Origin: an uncultured Bacteroides sp.
GTDB taxonomy: Bacteria; Bacteroidota; Bacteroidia; Bacteroidales; Bacteroidaceae
Reading direction: 5' to 3'
Assembly (NCBI GenBank): GCA_949288585.1
Contig: CASEKR010000011.1
Span: 1 to 64,000, forward strand
Length of the DNA stretch: 64,000 nt
Shown: piece after piece, positions 8,379 to 18,632 of the stretch
Position numbering within the stretch: position 1 is the stretch's first letter
Layout: the number at the start of each line of letters is the position of its first letter
The notes under the pieces: model-generated
The model's database searches: none
The model's input: the letters and a program-made list of their open reading frames with translations, nothing else
Told to the model about the DNA's origin: nothing
Translations under genes and position numbers: made by a program

Positions 8379-8993
8379 ATGATTCCCGTACAATTCATTA
8401 CCCACTGTACCGACCGGTATTCTTACTTGGACAGTGCCCGCATGGCACTGGAGGGCGGATGCCGTTGGATTCAACTCCGCATGAAAGACCATTCTTTGGA
8501 CGAGGTGGAGGAAATAGGGCGCAAAGTGCAAGCCTTGTGCAAACAATACGAAGCCATCTTTATCATTGACGACCATGTGGAGTTGGCCAAGAAGCTCCAA
8601 GCCGACGGGGTGCACCTGGGCCTGAAGGATATGCCCGTTCGTGAAGCGCGCCAAGTCTTGGGCGAAGAATTCCTCATCGGCGGCACGGCCAATACGTTCG
8701 AGGACATCGTGCAGCATTGGCAGGAAGGAGCAGACTACATTGGTTGCGGTCCTTTCCGCTACACCGACACGAAAAAGAACCTCAGCCCTGTGCTCGGCCT
8801 GGAGGGATATGCCAGCATCCTCCGGCAGATGCGGGAAGCCGACATTCCCCTGCCCGTGGTAGCCATCGGAGGCATCACCCGCACGGACATCCCCGCCATC
8901 CTACAAACAGGCGTGCGGGGCATTGCTTTGTCCGGCACCGTGCTCCGCGCTGAAGACCCCGTGCAGGAAATGCGGGAGATATTGACCCTCTGA
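8379..8993 (+). CDS. thiE: Thiamine-phosphate synthase
   Basis: Joins HMP-pyrophosphate and thiazole phosphate to give thiamine phosphate. The 204-aa sequence shows the TIM-barrel ThiE motifs: WIQLRMKD near the N-terminus, IIDDHVELAKKLQADGVHLG in the middle, YIGCGPFRYTDTK and VVAIGGIT near the end. The ATG at 8379 (MIPVQFITHCTD) is chosen over an upstream in-frame ATG that would overlap thiS. A second ThiE-like domain occurs in the operon at 13681, so this copy is the better candidate for the true synthase. Confidence 0.93.
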   Translation: MIPVQFITHCTDRYSYLDSARMALEGGCRWIQLRMKDHSLDEVEEIGRKVQALCKQYEAIFIIDDHVELAKKLQADGVHLGLKDMPVREARQVLGEEFLIGGTANTFEDIVQHWQEGADYIGCGPFRYTDTKKNLSPVLGLEGYASILRQMREADIPLPVVAIGGITRTDIPAILQTGVRGIALSGTVLRAEDPVQEMREILTL

Positions 8994-9014
8994 TAGACAA
9001 CCTCAGGAGAGAAT

Positions 9015-9140
9015 CCTGGTTCCAGTACGGATGGAACCCAGTTCCAATACGGATGGAACCCAGTTCCAGTACGGATGGAACCCAGTTCAAGTACGGATGG
9101 AACCCGGTTCCAATACAGATGGAACTTTATTGAAATACCG
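9015..9140. repeat. 22-bp-period tandem array 3 (thiE-thiG gap)
   Basis: TACGG (or TACAG/TACCG) recurs at 9026, 9048, 9070, 9092, 9114 and 9136, exactly 22 bp apart. Each unit contains GGTTCC-(9 nt)-GGAACC, a dyad able to form a hairpin, and alternative pairing with the neighbouring unit (GGAACccaGTTCC) is also possible. It is transcribed inside the thiamine operon. Confidence 0.9.
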
Positions 9141-9184
9141 AATGTACCGAACAAATGATAGTTAATGCCATATAATAACGAATT

Positions 9185-9956
9185 ATGAAGAAACTTATTA
9201 TCGCCGGGCGCGAGTTTGACTCACGCCTGTTCTTGGGAACTGGAAAGTTCAGCTCCAACGAACTGATGGAGCAATCCATCTTGGCTTCGGGCACGCAGAT
9301 GGTGACCGTGGCCATGAAACGCATCGAACTGGAGGACAAGGAGGACGACATGTTGCGCCACATCGCCCATCCGCACATCCAGCTCCTGCCCAACACCAGC
9401 GGCGTGCGCAACGCCGAGGAAGCCGTGTTTGCCGCACAAATGGCCCGCGAGGCTTTCGGCACCAACTGGCTGAAACTGGAGATTCACCCCGACCCGCGCT
9501 ATCTCCTGCCCGACTCCGTCGAGACGCTGAAGGCCACGGAGCAACTGGTCAAACTGGGATTCGTGGTCCTGCCCTATTGCCAAGCCGACCCCACCCTCTG
9601 CAAGCATCTGGAGGAAGCAGGAGCCGCCACCGTCATGCCCCTCGGCGCGCCCATCGGCACGAACAAGGGACTGCAGACGCGTGACTTCCTGCGCATCATC
9701 ATCGAGCAGGCCAACGTCCCCGTAGTGGTGGATGCCGGCATCGGCGCCCCTAGTCACGCCGCCGAAGCCATGGAGATGGGCGCTTCGGCCTGCCTGGTGA
9801 ACACCGCCATTGCCGTGGCCGGAGACCCCGTACAGATGGCCATCGCCTTCAAAGAGGCCGTCGAAGCCGGACGCCGCGCTTACGAGGCCGGATTGGGCAT
9901 ACAGGCCGAATCGATGGAAGCCGAAGCCAGTTCTCCCCTCACGGCTTTCTTGAACA

Positions 9957-9961
<5 letters not shown>
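9185..9961 (+). CDS. thiG: Thiazole synthase
   Basis: Forms the thiazole phosphate ring from DXP, dehydroglycine (from ThiH) and ThiS thiocarboxylate. The 258-aa protein begins [22 protein letters not shown], typical of ThiG. The Schiff-base lysine is expected at K97 in [10 protein letters not shown]. The phosphate-binding region [22 protein letters not shown] and [10 protein letters not shown] are intact. It follows thiE after a 191-bp gap containing repeat array 3. Its stop codon is embedded in the start of a dispersed repeat. Confidence 0.96.
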
Positions 9962-11742
<1,781 letters not shown>

Positions 11743-11752
11743 CACCAAAACC

Positions 11753-12922
11753 ATGTTTAGCGAAGTATTAGACCAAATATCCTGGGACGACACCACCGCC
11801 CGCATCCTCGCCAAGACCGATGCCGACGTGCGCCGCGCCCTGAGCAAGGAACATTGCGACATCGAGGACTTCATGGCCCTCATCTCGCCCGCAGCCGAGC
11901 CATACCTGGAAACGATGGCACGGCTCAGCAAGAAATACACCGAGGAACGCTTCGGACGTACCATCTCCATGTTCGTGCCTCTCTACCTCACCAACTCCTG
12001 CACCAACTCGTGCGTCTACTGTGGCTTCCATATCTCGAACCCCATGAAGCGGACGATACTGACCGAGGAGGAAATCGTCAACGAATACAAGGCCATCAAG
12101 CGGCTGGCCCCCTTCGAGAACCTGCTGATTGTCACCGGCGAAAACCCTGCCAAGGCGGGCGTCCCCTACCTAGCCCGCGCCCTCGACCTGGCCAAACCCT
12201 ACTTCTCCAACCTCAAGATAGAGGTCATGCCCCTCAAGGCAGAGGAATACGAGGAATTGACACGCCACGGCATGAACGGTGTCATCTGCTTCCAGGAGAC
12301 CTATAACCGGGCGCACTACAACATCTACCACCCGCGCGGCATGAAGTCCAAGTTCGAGTGGCGGCTGAACGGCTTCGACCGCATGGGGCAGGCCGGGGTG
12401 CACAGCATCGGCATGGGCGTCCTCATCGGCTTGGAGAAAGAGTGGCGCACAGACATCACCATGATGGCCCACCACCTACGATACCTCCAAAAACATTATT
12501 GGCGCACGAAGTACAGCGTCAACTTCCCTCGTATGCGTCCCTCGGAGAACGGCGGCTTCCAACCTAACGTAGTCATGACAGACCGCGAACTGGCGCAGGT
12601 CACCTTTGCCATGCGCATCTTCGACCACGACGTGGACATCTCCTACTCCACCCGCGAACCGGCACACATCCGCGACCATATGGCCACGCTGGGTGTCACC
12701 ACCATGAGCGCCGAGAGCAAGACCGAACCCGGAGGCTACTACACTTACCCGCAAGCACTGGAGCAATTCCACGTCAGCGACGAGCGCACTGCCCACGAAG
12801 TGGATGCCGCCCTGCGCCGTATGGGACGGGAGCCGGTATGGAAGGACTGGGATGCCGCCTTCGACCAAATGAAATTCCCCCAAGCACACTGTCATGATGT
12901 CGTCGGCCATGCAAATATCTGA
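11753..12922 (+). CDS. thiH: 2-iminoacetate (dehydroglycine) synthase ThiH
   Basis: Radical-SAM tyrosine lyase that supplies dehydroglycine to ThiG. The cluster motif CxxxCxxC is at C83, C87 and C90 (NSCTNSCVYCGF). The downstream features LIVTGENPAKAG, EVMPLKAEEYEEL and SFPRMRP-like NFPRMRPSENG are characteristic. The length of 389 aa is normal. Its stop codon overlaps the beginning of thiF, so translation is likely coupled. Confidence 0.95.
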   Translation: MFSEVLDQISWDDTTARILAKTDADVRRALSKEHCDIEDFMALISPAAEPYLETMARLSKKYTEERFGRTISMFVPLYLTNSCTNSCVYCGFHISNPMKRTILTEEEIVNEYKAIKRLAPFENLLIVTGENPAKAGVPYLARALDLAKPYFSNLKIEVMPLKAEEYEELTRHGMNGVICFQETYNRAHYNIYHPRGMKSKFEWRLNGFDRMGQAGVHSIGMGVLIGLEKEWRTDITMMAHHLRYLQKHYWRTKYSVNFPRMRPSENGGFQPNVVMTDRELAQVTFAMRIFDHDVDISYSTREPAHIRDHMATLGVTTMSAESKTEPGGYYTYPQALEQFHVSDERTAHEVDAALRRMGREPVWKDWDAAFDQMKFPQAHCHDVVGHANI

Positions 12923-13610
12923 ACGTTACAAGCGACAGGCTGCCTTGCCGGAAATCGGAGCCGAAGGCCAGGCACGCCTGATGAAATCCCGCGTGCTCGT
13001 GGTTGGCATAGGCGGTTTGGGATGCCCGGCAGCGTTATACCTGGCTGTAGCGGGCGTCGGGACTTTGGGACTGGTGGATGACGACATCGTCAGCATGAGT
13101 AACCTGCAAAGGCAAATACTATACACCGAGGCAGAAGTCGGGCAGCCCAAAGTCTTGTTTGCGGCTCGGCGCCTGAGGGAGATGAACAAGGGCGTACAGG
13201 TTGAGATACATCCCTATCGGATGGACAAGCGGAATGCTGCTGACTTGATAAAAGGATATGACATCGTGCTGGACGGGTGCGACAACTATCAAACACGCTA
13301 CGTCCTGTCCGACGCCTGTGCCGAGGCGGGCATCCCATATGTATATGGAGCCATCAACGGTTTCGAAGGCCAAGTCTCCGTGTTCAACCACGGCCCTTCT
13401 CCCCGCACGTACCGGGAATTGTATCCACAAGAAGAAGAAATGTGTCGGTTGTCGGCAGAGAAGGCGGTCGTGGGCGTCACGGCAGGCATCACGGCCTGCG
13501 TCCAAGTCACGGAAGTACTGAAAATCGTGGCCGGCTTCGGTGAGGTGTTGAGCGGCCGCCTATGGACCATCGATTTGCGCACAATGGCATCGAATGTCAT
13601 CCGTTTCTGA
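12909..13610 (+). CDS. thiF: ThiF/MoeB/HesA-type adenylyltransferase (ThiS-activating)
   Basis: Expected to adenylate the ThiS C-terminus with ATP. The E1-like fold is clear: RYKRQAALPEIG, the nucleotide loop VLVVGIGGLGCPAALYLA, DDDIVSMSNLQRQILY and DIVLDGCDNYQTRY. Two ATGs are possible; 12909 (MQISERYKRQ) is chosen because it matches the family start, and 12894 would add five residues. The zinc-binding CxxC pairs of E. coli ThiF/MoeB are missing (RTYRELYP replaces the first). One cysteine (EEEMC) remains near where the catalytic cysteine is expected. It overlaps the thiH stop. Confidence 0.88.
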   Translation: MQISERYKRQAALPEIGAEGQARLMKSRVLVVGIGGLGCPAALYLAVAGVGTLGLVDDDIVSMSNLQRQILYTEAEVGQPKVLFAARRLREMNKGVQVEIHPYRMDKRNAADLIKGYDIVLDGCDNYQTRYVLSDACAEAGIPYVYGAINGFEGQVSVFNHGPSPRTYRELYPQEEEMCRLSAEKAVVGVTAGITACVQVTEVLKIVAGFGEVLSGRLWTIDLRTMASNVIRF

Positions 13611-13680
13611 ACCTGTTTTGTCTACTTTTTTCAGAAAAACCGCTCCTAAGAGTTATCGAGATTTAATTAAAAAAGATACA

Positions 13681-15048
13681 ATGGAACTGATTGTCATCAC
13701 CCGGCCGGAACTCTTTGACAAAGAGACCGATGCCCTCAACCAGTTGTTCCGCAACGGCCTGAAACGCCTGCACCTGCGTAAGCCCAAGGCCACACGCAGA
13801 GAACTTGAAGATTTGATACGCCGCATTCCGGCAGCATACAGGGGACGGGTCGTCCTGCACGACCACCACGACCTGGCCCGACAGTACGGCCTGGGAGGTA
13901 TCCACTTGAACCAAAGAAACCCGCAACCTCCCGAAGGCTATACGGGTACGCTCAGCTGTTCGTGCCACTCGCTGGAGGAAGTGCGGCAACGCAAAGCCGG
14001 ATACTCTTATGTCTTTCTCAGCCCGGTCTATGACAGCATCTCGAAGTCAGGCTACCGGGCCGCCTTCAGCCGGGACGAACTCCGAGCGGCGGCAGACCTG
14101 CTGGACGAGCACGTCATTGCCCTGGGCGGTGTGGACGAAAACCGGTTGGCAGAACTGAAGAGTTTGGGATTCGGAGGTGTTGCCGTGCTGGGAGACGTCT
14201 GGAACCGGACGGGAGCCGATTTTACCGCCCACTTCCGGCATCTGATGCGCCAGACGTATGAAACAGCCCCGACCGTGCTCAGCATCGCCGGATCCGACCC
14301 CTCCGGAGGAGCCGGCATACAGGCCGACCTGAAAAGCATATCGGCACTGGGAGTATTTGCCGCAGCGGCCATCACCGCCGTTACCGTGCAGAACACGGTT
14401 GGCGTACAGTCGGTCCACCCTCTCCCGCCGGAAGTGGTGCGCGCCCAGATACGAGCCGTGTTGGACGACCTTCCAGTCCGCGCCGTCAAAATCGGCATGG
14501 TCTATGACGAAGCTATCGTGCGTGCCATCGTCGCCGCCTTGCAAGACTATGAAGGCCCCATCGTCTACGACCCCGTGATGGTTTCCACCAGCGGCCATCG
14601 GCTGGTCTCGCCGGACACGCTGCACTGCATCTCCCGCGAACTGATTCCCCGCTGCACATTAGTAACCCCCAACCTGCATGAAGCGCGGACACTGTCCGGC
14701 ACGTCCATCGACGGTCTGGCGGATATGGAACGGGCAGCGCAAAGGCTGTCGCAACAATACGGCACGGGCTTCCTCATCAAAGGCGGCCACCTGGACAGCA
14801 AGGAAATGTGCGACATCTTATACCACGGCAACCGCTTCCGCCACTACACCCTGTCCCAAATAGACAGCCGCAACCTGCATGGAACCGGATGCACGCTCTC
14901 CTCGGCCATTGCTGCCGCCCTCTCCCTGGGAAACCCGTTGGAAGAAGCCGTCGGCTGGGCGAAAGAATATGTGAACCGCGCCATCCAAGAAGCCGGCAAC
15001 CTGCACCTCGGACATGGGCAAGGCCCGCTGTGGCATTTTTTTACATAA
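13681..15048 (+). CDS. thiD: Fused TenI/ThiE-like protein + HMP(-P) kinase ThiD
   Basis: A 455-aa two-domain protein. Residues 1 to about 190 resemble the ThiE/TenI barrel (MELIVITRPELFDKE, LHDHHDLARQYGLGGIHLNQ, VFLSPVYDSISKSGY, VIALGGV). Residues from about 197 onward are a complete ThiD kinase: VLSIAGSDPSGGAGIQADLK, AVTVQNTVGV, DPVMVSTSGH and the anion-hole motif HGTGCTLSSAIAA near residue 400. ThiD phosphorylates HMP and HMP-P. The TenI-like half may be a thiazole tautomerase or a second ThiE. The start at 13681 is preferred over an upstream in-frame ATG at 13594, which lies inside thiF. It is the last recognisable gene of the operon. Confidence 0.92.
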   Translation: MELIVITRPELFDKETDALNQLFRNGLKRLHLRKPKATRRELEDLIRRIPAAYRGRVVLHDHHDLARQYGLGGIHLNQRNPQPPEGYTGTLSCSCHSLEEVRQRKAGYSYVFLSPVYDSISKSGYRAAFSRDELRAAADLLDEHVIALGGVDENRLAELKSLGFGGVAVLGDVWNRTGADFTAHFRHLMRQTYETAPTVLSIAGSDPSGGAGIQADLKSISALGVFAAAAITAVTVQNTVGVQSVHPLPPEVVRAQIRAVLDDLPVRAVKIGMVYDEAIVRAIVAALQDYEGPIVYDPVMVSTSGHRLVSPDTLHCISRELIPRCTLVTPNLHEARTLSGTSIDGLADMERAAQRLSQQYGTGFLIKGGHLDSKEMCDILYHGNRFRHYTLSQIDSRNLHGTGCTLSSAIAAALSLGNPLEEAVGWAKEYVNRAIQEAGNLHLGHGQGPLWHFFT

Positions 15049-15077
15049 TATAACAACGCTTTTTCCCCGATATGCCT

Positions 15078-15085
15078 TATCTTTG
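15078..15085 (+). promoter_or_regulatory. -7 promoter element before the DUF362/ferredoxin gene
   Basis: TATCTTTG fits TAnnTTTG and lies 31 bp before the ATG at 15116. This suggests the next gene is transcribed separately from the thiamine operon. Confidence 0.6.
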
Positions 15086-15115
15086 TCGCATCTAACCAAT
15101 TAGACAAATATTCCT

Positions 15116-16243
15116 ATGCAAATGTCGAAAGTTTACTTCTCGGATTTACGCACTTCCCCAACACGCAACCTGTTGGATAAAATGGAACGCCTGGTTCGCA
15201 AAGCCGGGATTGAATCGCTCCCTCTGAAAGACAGCTTTGCCGCCATCAAGATACATTTTGGAGAACCGGGTAACCTGGCATACATCCGCCCCAACTATGC
15301 GGCACGCATGGCAAACCTGCTACGCAGCCTCGGCGCCAAACCATTCCTGACGGATTGCAATACGCTATATTCCGGAAGGCGCTCCAACGCGGTGGACCAC
15401 CTGCAGAGCGCCATGGAAAACGGGTTCAACCCCATATCAGCCCAATGTCAGGTCATCATCGGCGACGGGTTGAAAGGGACTGATTATAGGGAAATTCCCT
15501 TGCCAAACGCGGAATACTGCCCCGCTCCTAAGATAGGTGCCGCCATTGCCGATGCAGACATCATCATCAGCATGAACCACTTCAAAGGGCATGAACAGGC
15601 CGGATTCGGAGGTGCCCTGAAAAACCTGGGCATGGGATGCGCCAGCGTGGGAGGCAAACTGGAACTGCATGCGGCTTCCCAACCCAAAATCGACACGGAG
15701 CATTGCATCGGATGCAACATTTGTGTGAAACACTGCGCGCACGACGCTATACACCTCGACCCGCAAACCCGGAAAGCATGCATCGACTACTCCAAATGCG
15801 TCGGATGCGGCCAATGCGTAGCTCTCTGCCAACACGAAGCGGCTGTGGTGAGCGACTGGGACACTTCCGAACGCCTGAACTATAAAATCGCAGAATACAC
15901 GAAAGCGGTCCTGATGTCAAAGCCCCATTTCCATGTTTCATTCATCATGAACGTATCACCCGAATGCGACTGCTGGAACCACAACGACGCAGCCATCGTA
16001 CCCGACCTTGGCATATTGGCCTCTGCCGATCCGGTAGCTCTGGATATGGCGTGTGCAGACCTGGTGATGCAGGCACCCATCTTACATAGCAATAACGTCT
16101 TGGCCGAAAAACATCACCACGACGACTTGTGCGGCCAAGACAAGTTCCACCTGATACACCCGGACACGGACTGGATGGCAGGACTTCGCCACGCCGAAAA
16201 GATAGGCATCGGCACTACACACTACGAACTTATTACAGTATAA
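15116..16243 (+). CDS. DUF362-type protein with two 4Fe-4S ferredoxin motifs
   Basis: The N-terminal half is a DUF362-type domain (IKIHFGEPGNLAYIRPNYA, MNHFKGHEQAGFGGALKNLGMG). It is followed by two bacterial ferredoxin clusters, CIGCNICVKHC and CVGCGQCVALC (about residues 200-245), and a further domain with ECDCWNHNDAAIVPDLGILAS. It is 375 aa with no signal peptide, so it is likely cytoplasmic. The substrate is unknown; DUF362 proteins are generally thought to be redox or cofactor enzymes. The ATG at 15122 is an equally possible start. It has its own promoter and lies after the thiamine genes and before a putative vitamin transporter subunit. Confidence 0.8.
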   Translation: MQMSKVYFSDLRTSPTRNLLDKMERLVRKAGIESLPLKDSFAAIKIHFGEPGNLAYIRPNYAARMANLLRSLGAKPFLTDCNTLYSGRRSNAVDHLQSAMENGFNPISAQCQVIIGDGLKGTDYREIPLPNAEYCPAPKIGAAIADADIIISMNHFKGHEQAGFGGALKNLGMGCASVGGKLELHAASQPKIDTEHCIGCNICVKHCAHDAIHLDPQTRKACIDYSKCVGCGQCVALCQHEAAVVSDWDTSERLNYKIAEYTKAVLMSKPHFHVSFIMNVSPECDCWNHNDAAIVPDLGILASADPVALDMACADLVMQAPILHSNNVLAEKHHHDDLCGQDKFHLIHPDTDWMAGLRHAEKIGIGTTHYELITV

Positions 16244-16272
16244 CTACTAACCATATATACATATATAATAAT

Positions 16273-16782
16273 ATGAATACTTCAACAAGACTCTATGCGC
16301 TGACTTTCCGCGACGTGCGGACCTACATGTTTTCCTTCCTGTTCATTGCAGGAAACATACTATTGCCCCAGCTTTGCCACCTCGTGCCGCAAGGAGGTCC
16401 TACACTGCTTCCTATCTATTTCTTCACATTGATAGGTGCCTACAAGTTCGGGCTACGCGTCGGGCTGTTGACAGCTGTGTTGTCACCTGTACTCAACAGC
16501 ATTTTGTTCGGCATGCCGGCTCCTGCCGTACTACCTGTATTGCTCGTCAAATCCATATTGCTGGCACTAGCCGCATCGGTGGTTGCCCGCCATTCACAAA
16601 AAGTCACGCTCCTGAGTCTGCTCTCCGTAATCCTTTTCTATCAATTGGCAGGGACAGCTTTCGAATGGGCATGGTGTGGCGATTTCACATTGGCCATGCA
16701 AGACTTCCGCATCGGCATTCCGGGGCTTCTGCTACAATGGTTTGGGGGCTACCTGATGTTGAAAGCATTAAACCGGGGCTGA
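16273..16782 (+). CDS. Putative ECF transporter substrate-binding (S) component
   Basis: A 169-aa protein with about five or six hydrophobic segments (MFSFLFIAGNILLPQLCHLV, LLPIYFFTLIGAYKFGL, GLLTAVLSPVLNSILFG, AVLPVLLVKSILLALAASVV and more). The short length, the helix number and the GLRVGLLTAVLSPVLN region resemble S components of energy-coupling-factor vitamin importers. The ligand cannot be read from the sequence; closeness to the thiamine operon is suggestive only. The ATG at 16273 is chosen; an upstream in-frame extension overlaps the previous gene and lacks hydrophobic character. Confidence 0.6.
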   Translation: MNTSTRLYALTFRDVRTYMFSFLFIAGNILLPQLCHLVPQGGPTLLPIYFFTLIGAYKFGLRVGLLTAVLSPVLNSILFGMPAPAVLPVLLVKSILLALAASVVARHSQKVTLLSLLSVILFYQLAGTAFEWAWCGDFTLAMQDFRIGIPGLLLQWFGGYLMLKALNRG

Positions 16783-16813
16783 TTCCGATGAATTGATTTT
16801 TCATTTTTCTAAA

Positions 16814-16860
16814 GACGCCTGCACCCCTACGCATGACAAGAGGTTGCGGGCGTCATTTTT
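16814..16860 (+). terminator. Probable rho-independent terminator
   Basis: GACGCCTGCACC at 16814 pairs with GGTTGCGGGCGTC ending at 16854 (one or two mismatches) and is followed by ATTTTT. It closes the transcript of the putative ECF gene. Confidence 0.7.
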
Positions 16861-16883
16861 CCAATCAAAAAACTATCTCTGTT

Positions 16884-18584
16884 ATGGACAACGATAAGAA
16901 GATTATCATTTACCAAGTATTCACACGCCTGTTCGGCAATAATAACAATCGATGCCGCCCTAACGGTGACATCAAGGAGAACAGATGTGGAAAAATGGCC
17001 GATTTCACCAACAAAGCCTTGGGCGAAATCCGCCGCTTGGGAGCTACCCACGTGTGGTACACGGGCATCATTGAACATGCGACCCAGACTGACTACCGCC
17101 GTTATAACATCCGACCCGACCATCCCGCCATAGTCAAAGGAAAGGCCGGCTCTCCCTATGCCATCAAAGACTATTACGATGTAGACCCTGATTTAGCCAA
17201 AGACGTGCCGGGAAGGATGAAAGAGTTTGAAAACCTCGTTCAACGAACGCATCGGAACGGACTGGGGGTCATCATGGATTTCGTGCCTAATCACGTGGCA
17301 CGCCAATACTGTTCAGACGCGCTTCCGCAAGGACGGGAACAATTGGGGCAGAATGATGACACGAACCAGGCTTTTTCTCCCCAAAACAATTTCTATTACA
17401 TCCCCGGTGCATCTCTGCAAGGGCGTTTTGACATGCAAGGCTCTGCCTCGGAGCCTTATCATGAGTATCCGGCCAAAGCTACGGGAAATGACCGTTTCGA
17501 CCCCTACCCCGAAACAAACGACTGGTATGAAACCATCAAGCTGAATTATGGTGTCGATTACCGTAGAGGAAAGATAACTTCTTTTTCCCCCATACCCGAT
17601 ACATGGCACAAAATGCTGGATATCCTTCTCTTTTGGGCCTCCAAAAACATTGACGGTTTCCGTTGCGATATGGCAGAAATGGTGCCGGTTGAATTTTGGC
17701 AATGGGTTATCCCTCTTGTCAAAGAGCAATATCCACATCTTCTTTTCATTGCAGAGGTCTATAATCCGGCCTTATACCGAGACTACCTCTACCGGGGGCA
17801 TTTCGACTATCTATATGACAAAGTAGGGCTTTATGACACCCTCCGGGCCATTGTCTGCGGACAGGAATCGGCAACAGCCATTACATACAGGTGGCAAGAA
17901 CTGGACGGCATCGGCCAACACATGTTGAACTTCCTGGAAAACCACGACGAGCAACGTATCGCTTCCGATTTCTTTGCGTCAGACCCGTGGAAGGCAATAC
18001 CGGCGCTTATCGTTTCGGCTTGCCGGAATACATCCCCTTTCATGCTGTACTTCGGGCAAGAATTAGGAGAACGGGGTATGGACGCAGAAGGTTTTAGCGG
18101 ACGAGACGGGCGCACGACCATCTTCGACTATTGGAGTGTCGACACCATTCGCCGTTGGCGTAACAATGATTCTTTTGATGGCCGCCTGTTAACCGACTCG
18201 GAAAGGGCACTTCAAACCATTTATCGCCGCATTCTTACCCTATGCAACACGGAAGCATCCATCCGGCAAGGAGAGTTCTTCGACCTCATGTATGTCAACA
18301 AGGGCGGATGGCGTTTCAATGAACATTGGCAATACGCATTTTTACGCAAATGGGGAAAAGAAGTCCTTCTATTTATAGTCAACTTCGACCCGCAAGCAGT
18401 CGATGTATCCGTCAATATTCCGGCTCATGCCTTCGAATACCTGCAAATGCCGGAGTTGGAACAATGCCGTGCCACAGACTTATTGACCGGTGAAGACTCT
18501 ACACTCAGTTTTGTGCCATATCGGAGTGCGGAAGTTTCAGTAAACGGTTATAGCGGAAAGATTCTCAAGATTGTGTTTCCCTAA
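16884..18584 (+). CDS. GH13-family alpha-amylase-like glycoside hydrolase
   Basis: A 566-aa (beta/alpha)8-barrel enzyme acting on alpha-glucans. Conserved regions appear in order: DFVPNHVAR, then GFRCDMAE with nucleophile D262, FIAEVYNP with acid/base E291 and FLENHDEQR with D355. A C-terminal beta domain includes LLFIVNFDPQAVDVSV. No signal peptide is visible, so it is probably cytoplasmic, acting on glycogen or imported maltodextrins. The ATG at 16884 (MDNDKKIIIYQVFTR) matches the family start. A terminator precedes it, so it is likely monocistronic. Confidence 0.88.
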   Translation: MDNDKKIIIYQVFTRLFGNNNNRCRPNGDIKENRCGKMADFTNKALGEIRRLGATHVWYTGIIEHATQTDYRRYNIRPDHPAIVKGKAGSPYAIKDYYDVDPDLAKDVPGRMKEFENLVQRTHRNGLGVIMDFVPNHVARQYCSDALPQGREQLGQNDDTNQAFSPQNNFYYIPGASLQGRFDMQGSASEPYHEYPAKATGNDRFDPYPETNDWYETIKLNYGVDYRRGKITSFSPIPDTWHKMLDILLFWASKNIDGFRCDMAEMVPVEFWQWVIPLVKEQYPHLLFIAEVYNPALYRDYLYRGHFDYLYDKVGLYDTLRAIVCGQESATAITYRWQELDGIGQHMLNFLENHDEQRIASDFFASDPWKAIPALIVSACRNTSPFMLYFGQELGERGMDAEGFSGRDGRTTIFDYWSVDTIRRWRNNDSFDGRLLTDSERALQTIYRRILTLCNTEASIRQGEFFDLMYVNKGGWRFNEHWQYAFLRKWGKEVLLFIVNFDPQAVDVSVNIPAHAFEYLQMPELEQCRATDLLTGEDSTLSFVPYRSAEVSVNGYSGKILKIVFP

Positions 18585-18587
18585 AGT

Positions 18588-18595
18588 TACCTTTG
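18588..18595 (+). promoter_or_regulatory. -7 promoter element before the phosphoribosyltransferase-like gene
   Basis: TACCTTTG fits TAnnTTTG. It lies 4 bp after the amylase stop and 38 bp before the ATG at 18633. Confidence 0.55.
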
Positions 18596-18632
18596 CAGGT
18601 GATAAAATGACATTCCTGTCAAAAAACGGCTT

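Noticed and set aside
12894-12908. Upstream ATG as the thiF start
   Set aside because: It adds MMSSA before the family-like MQISERYKRQ start; either is possible, but 12909 matches the family better.
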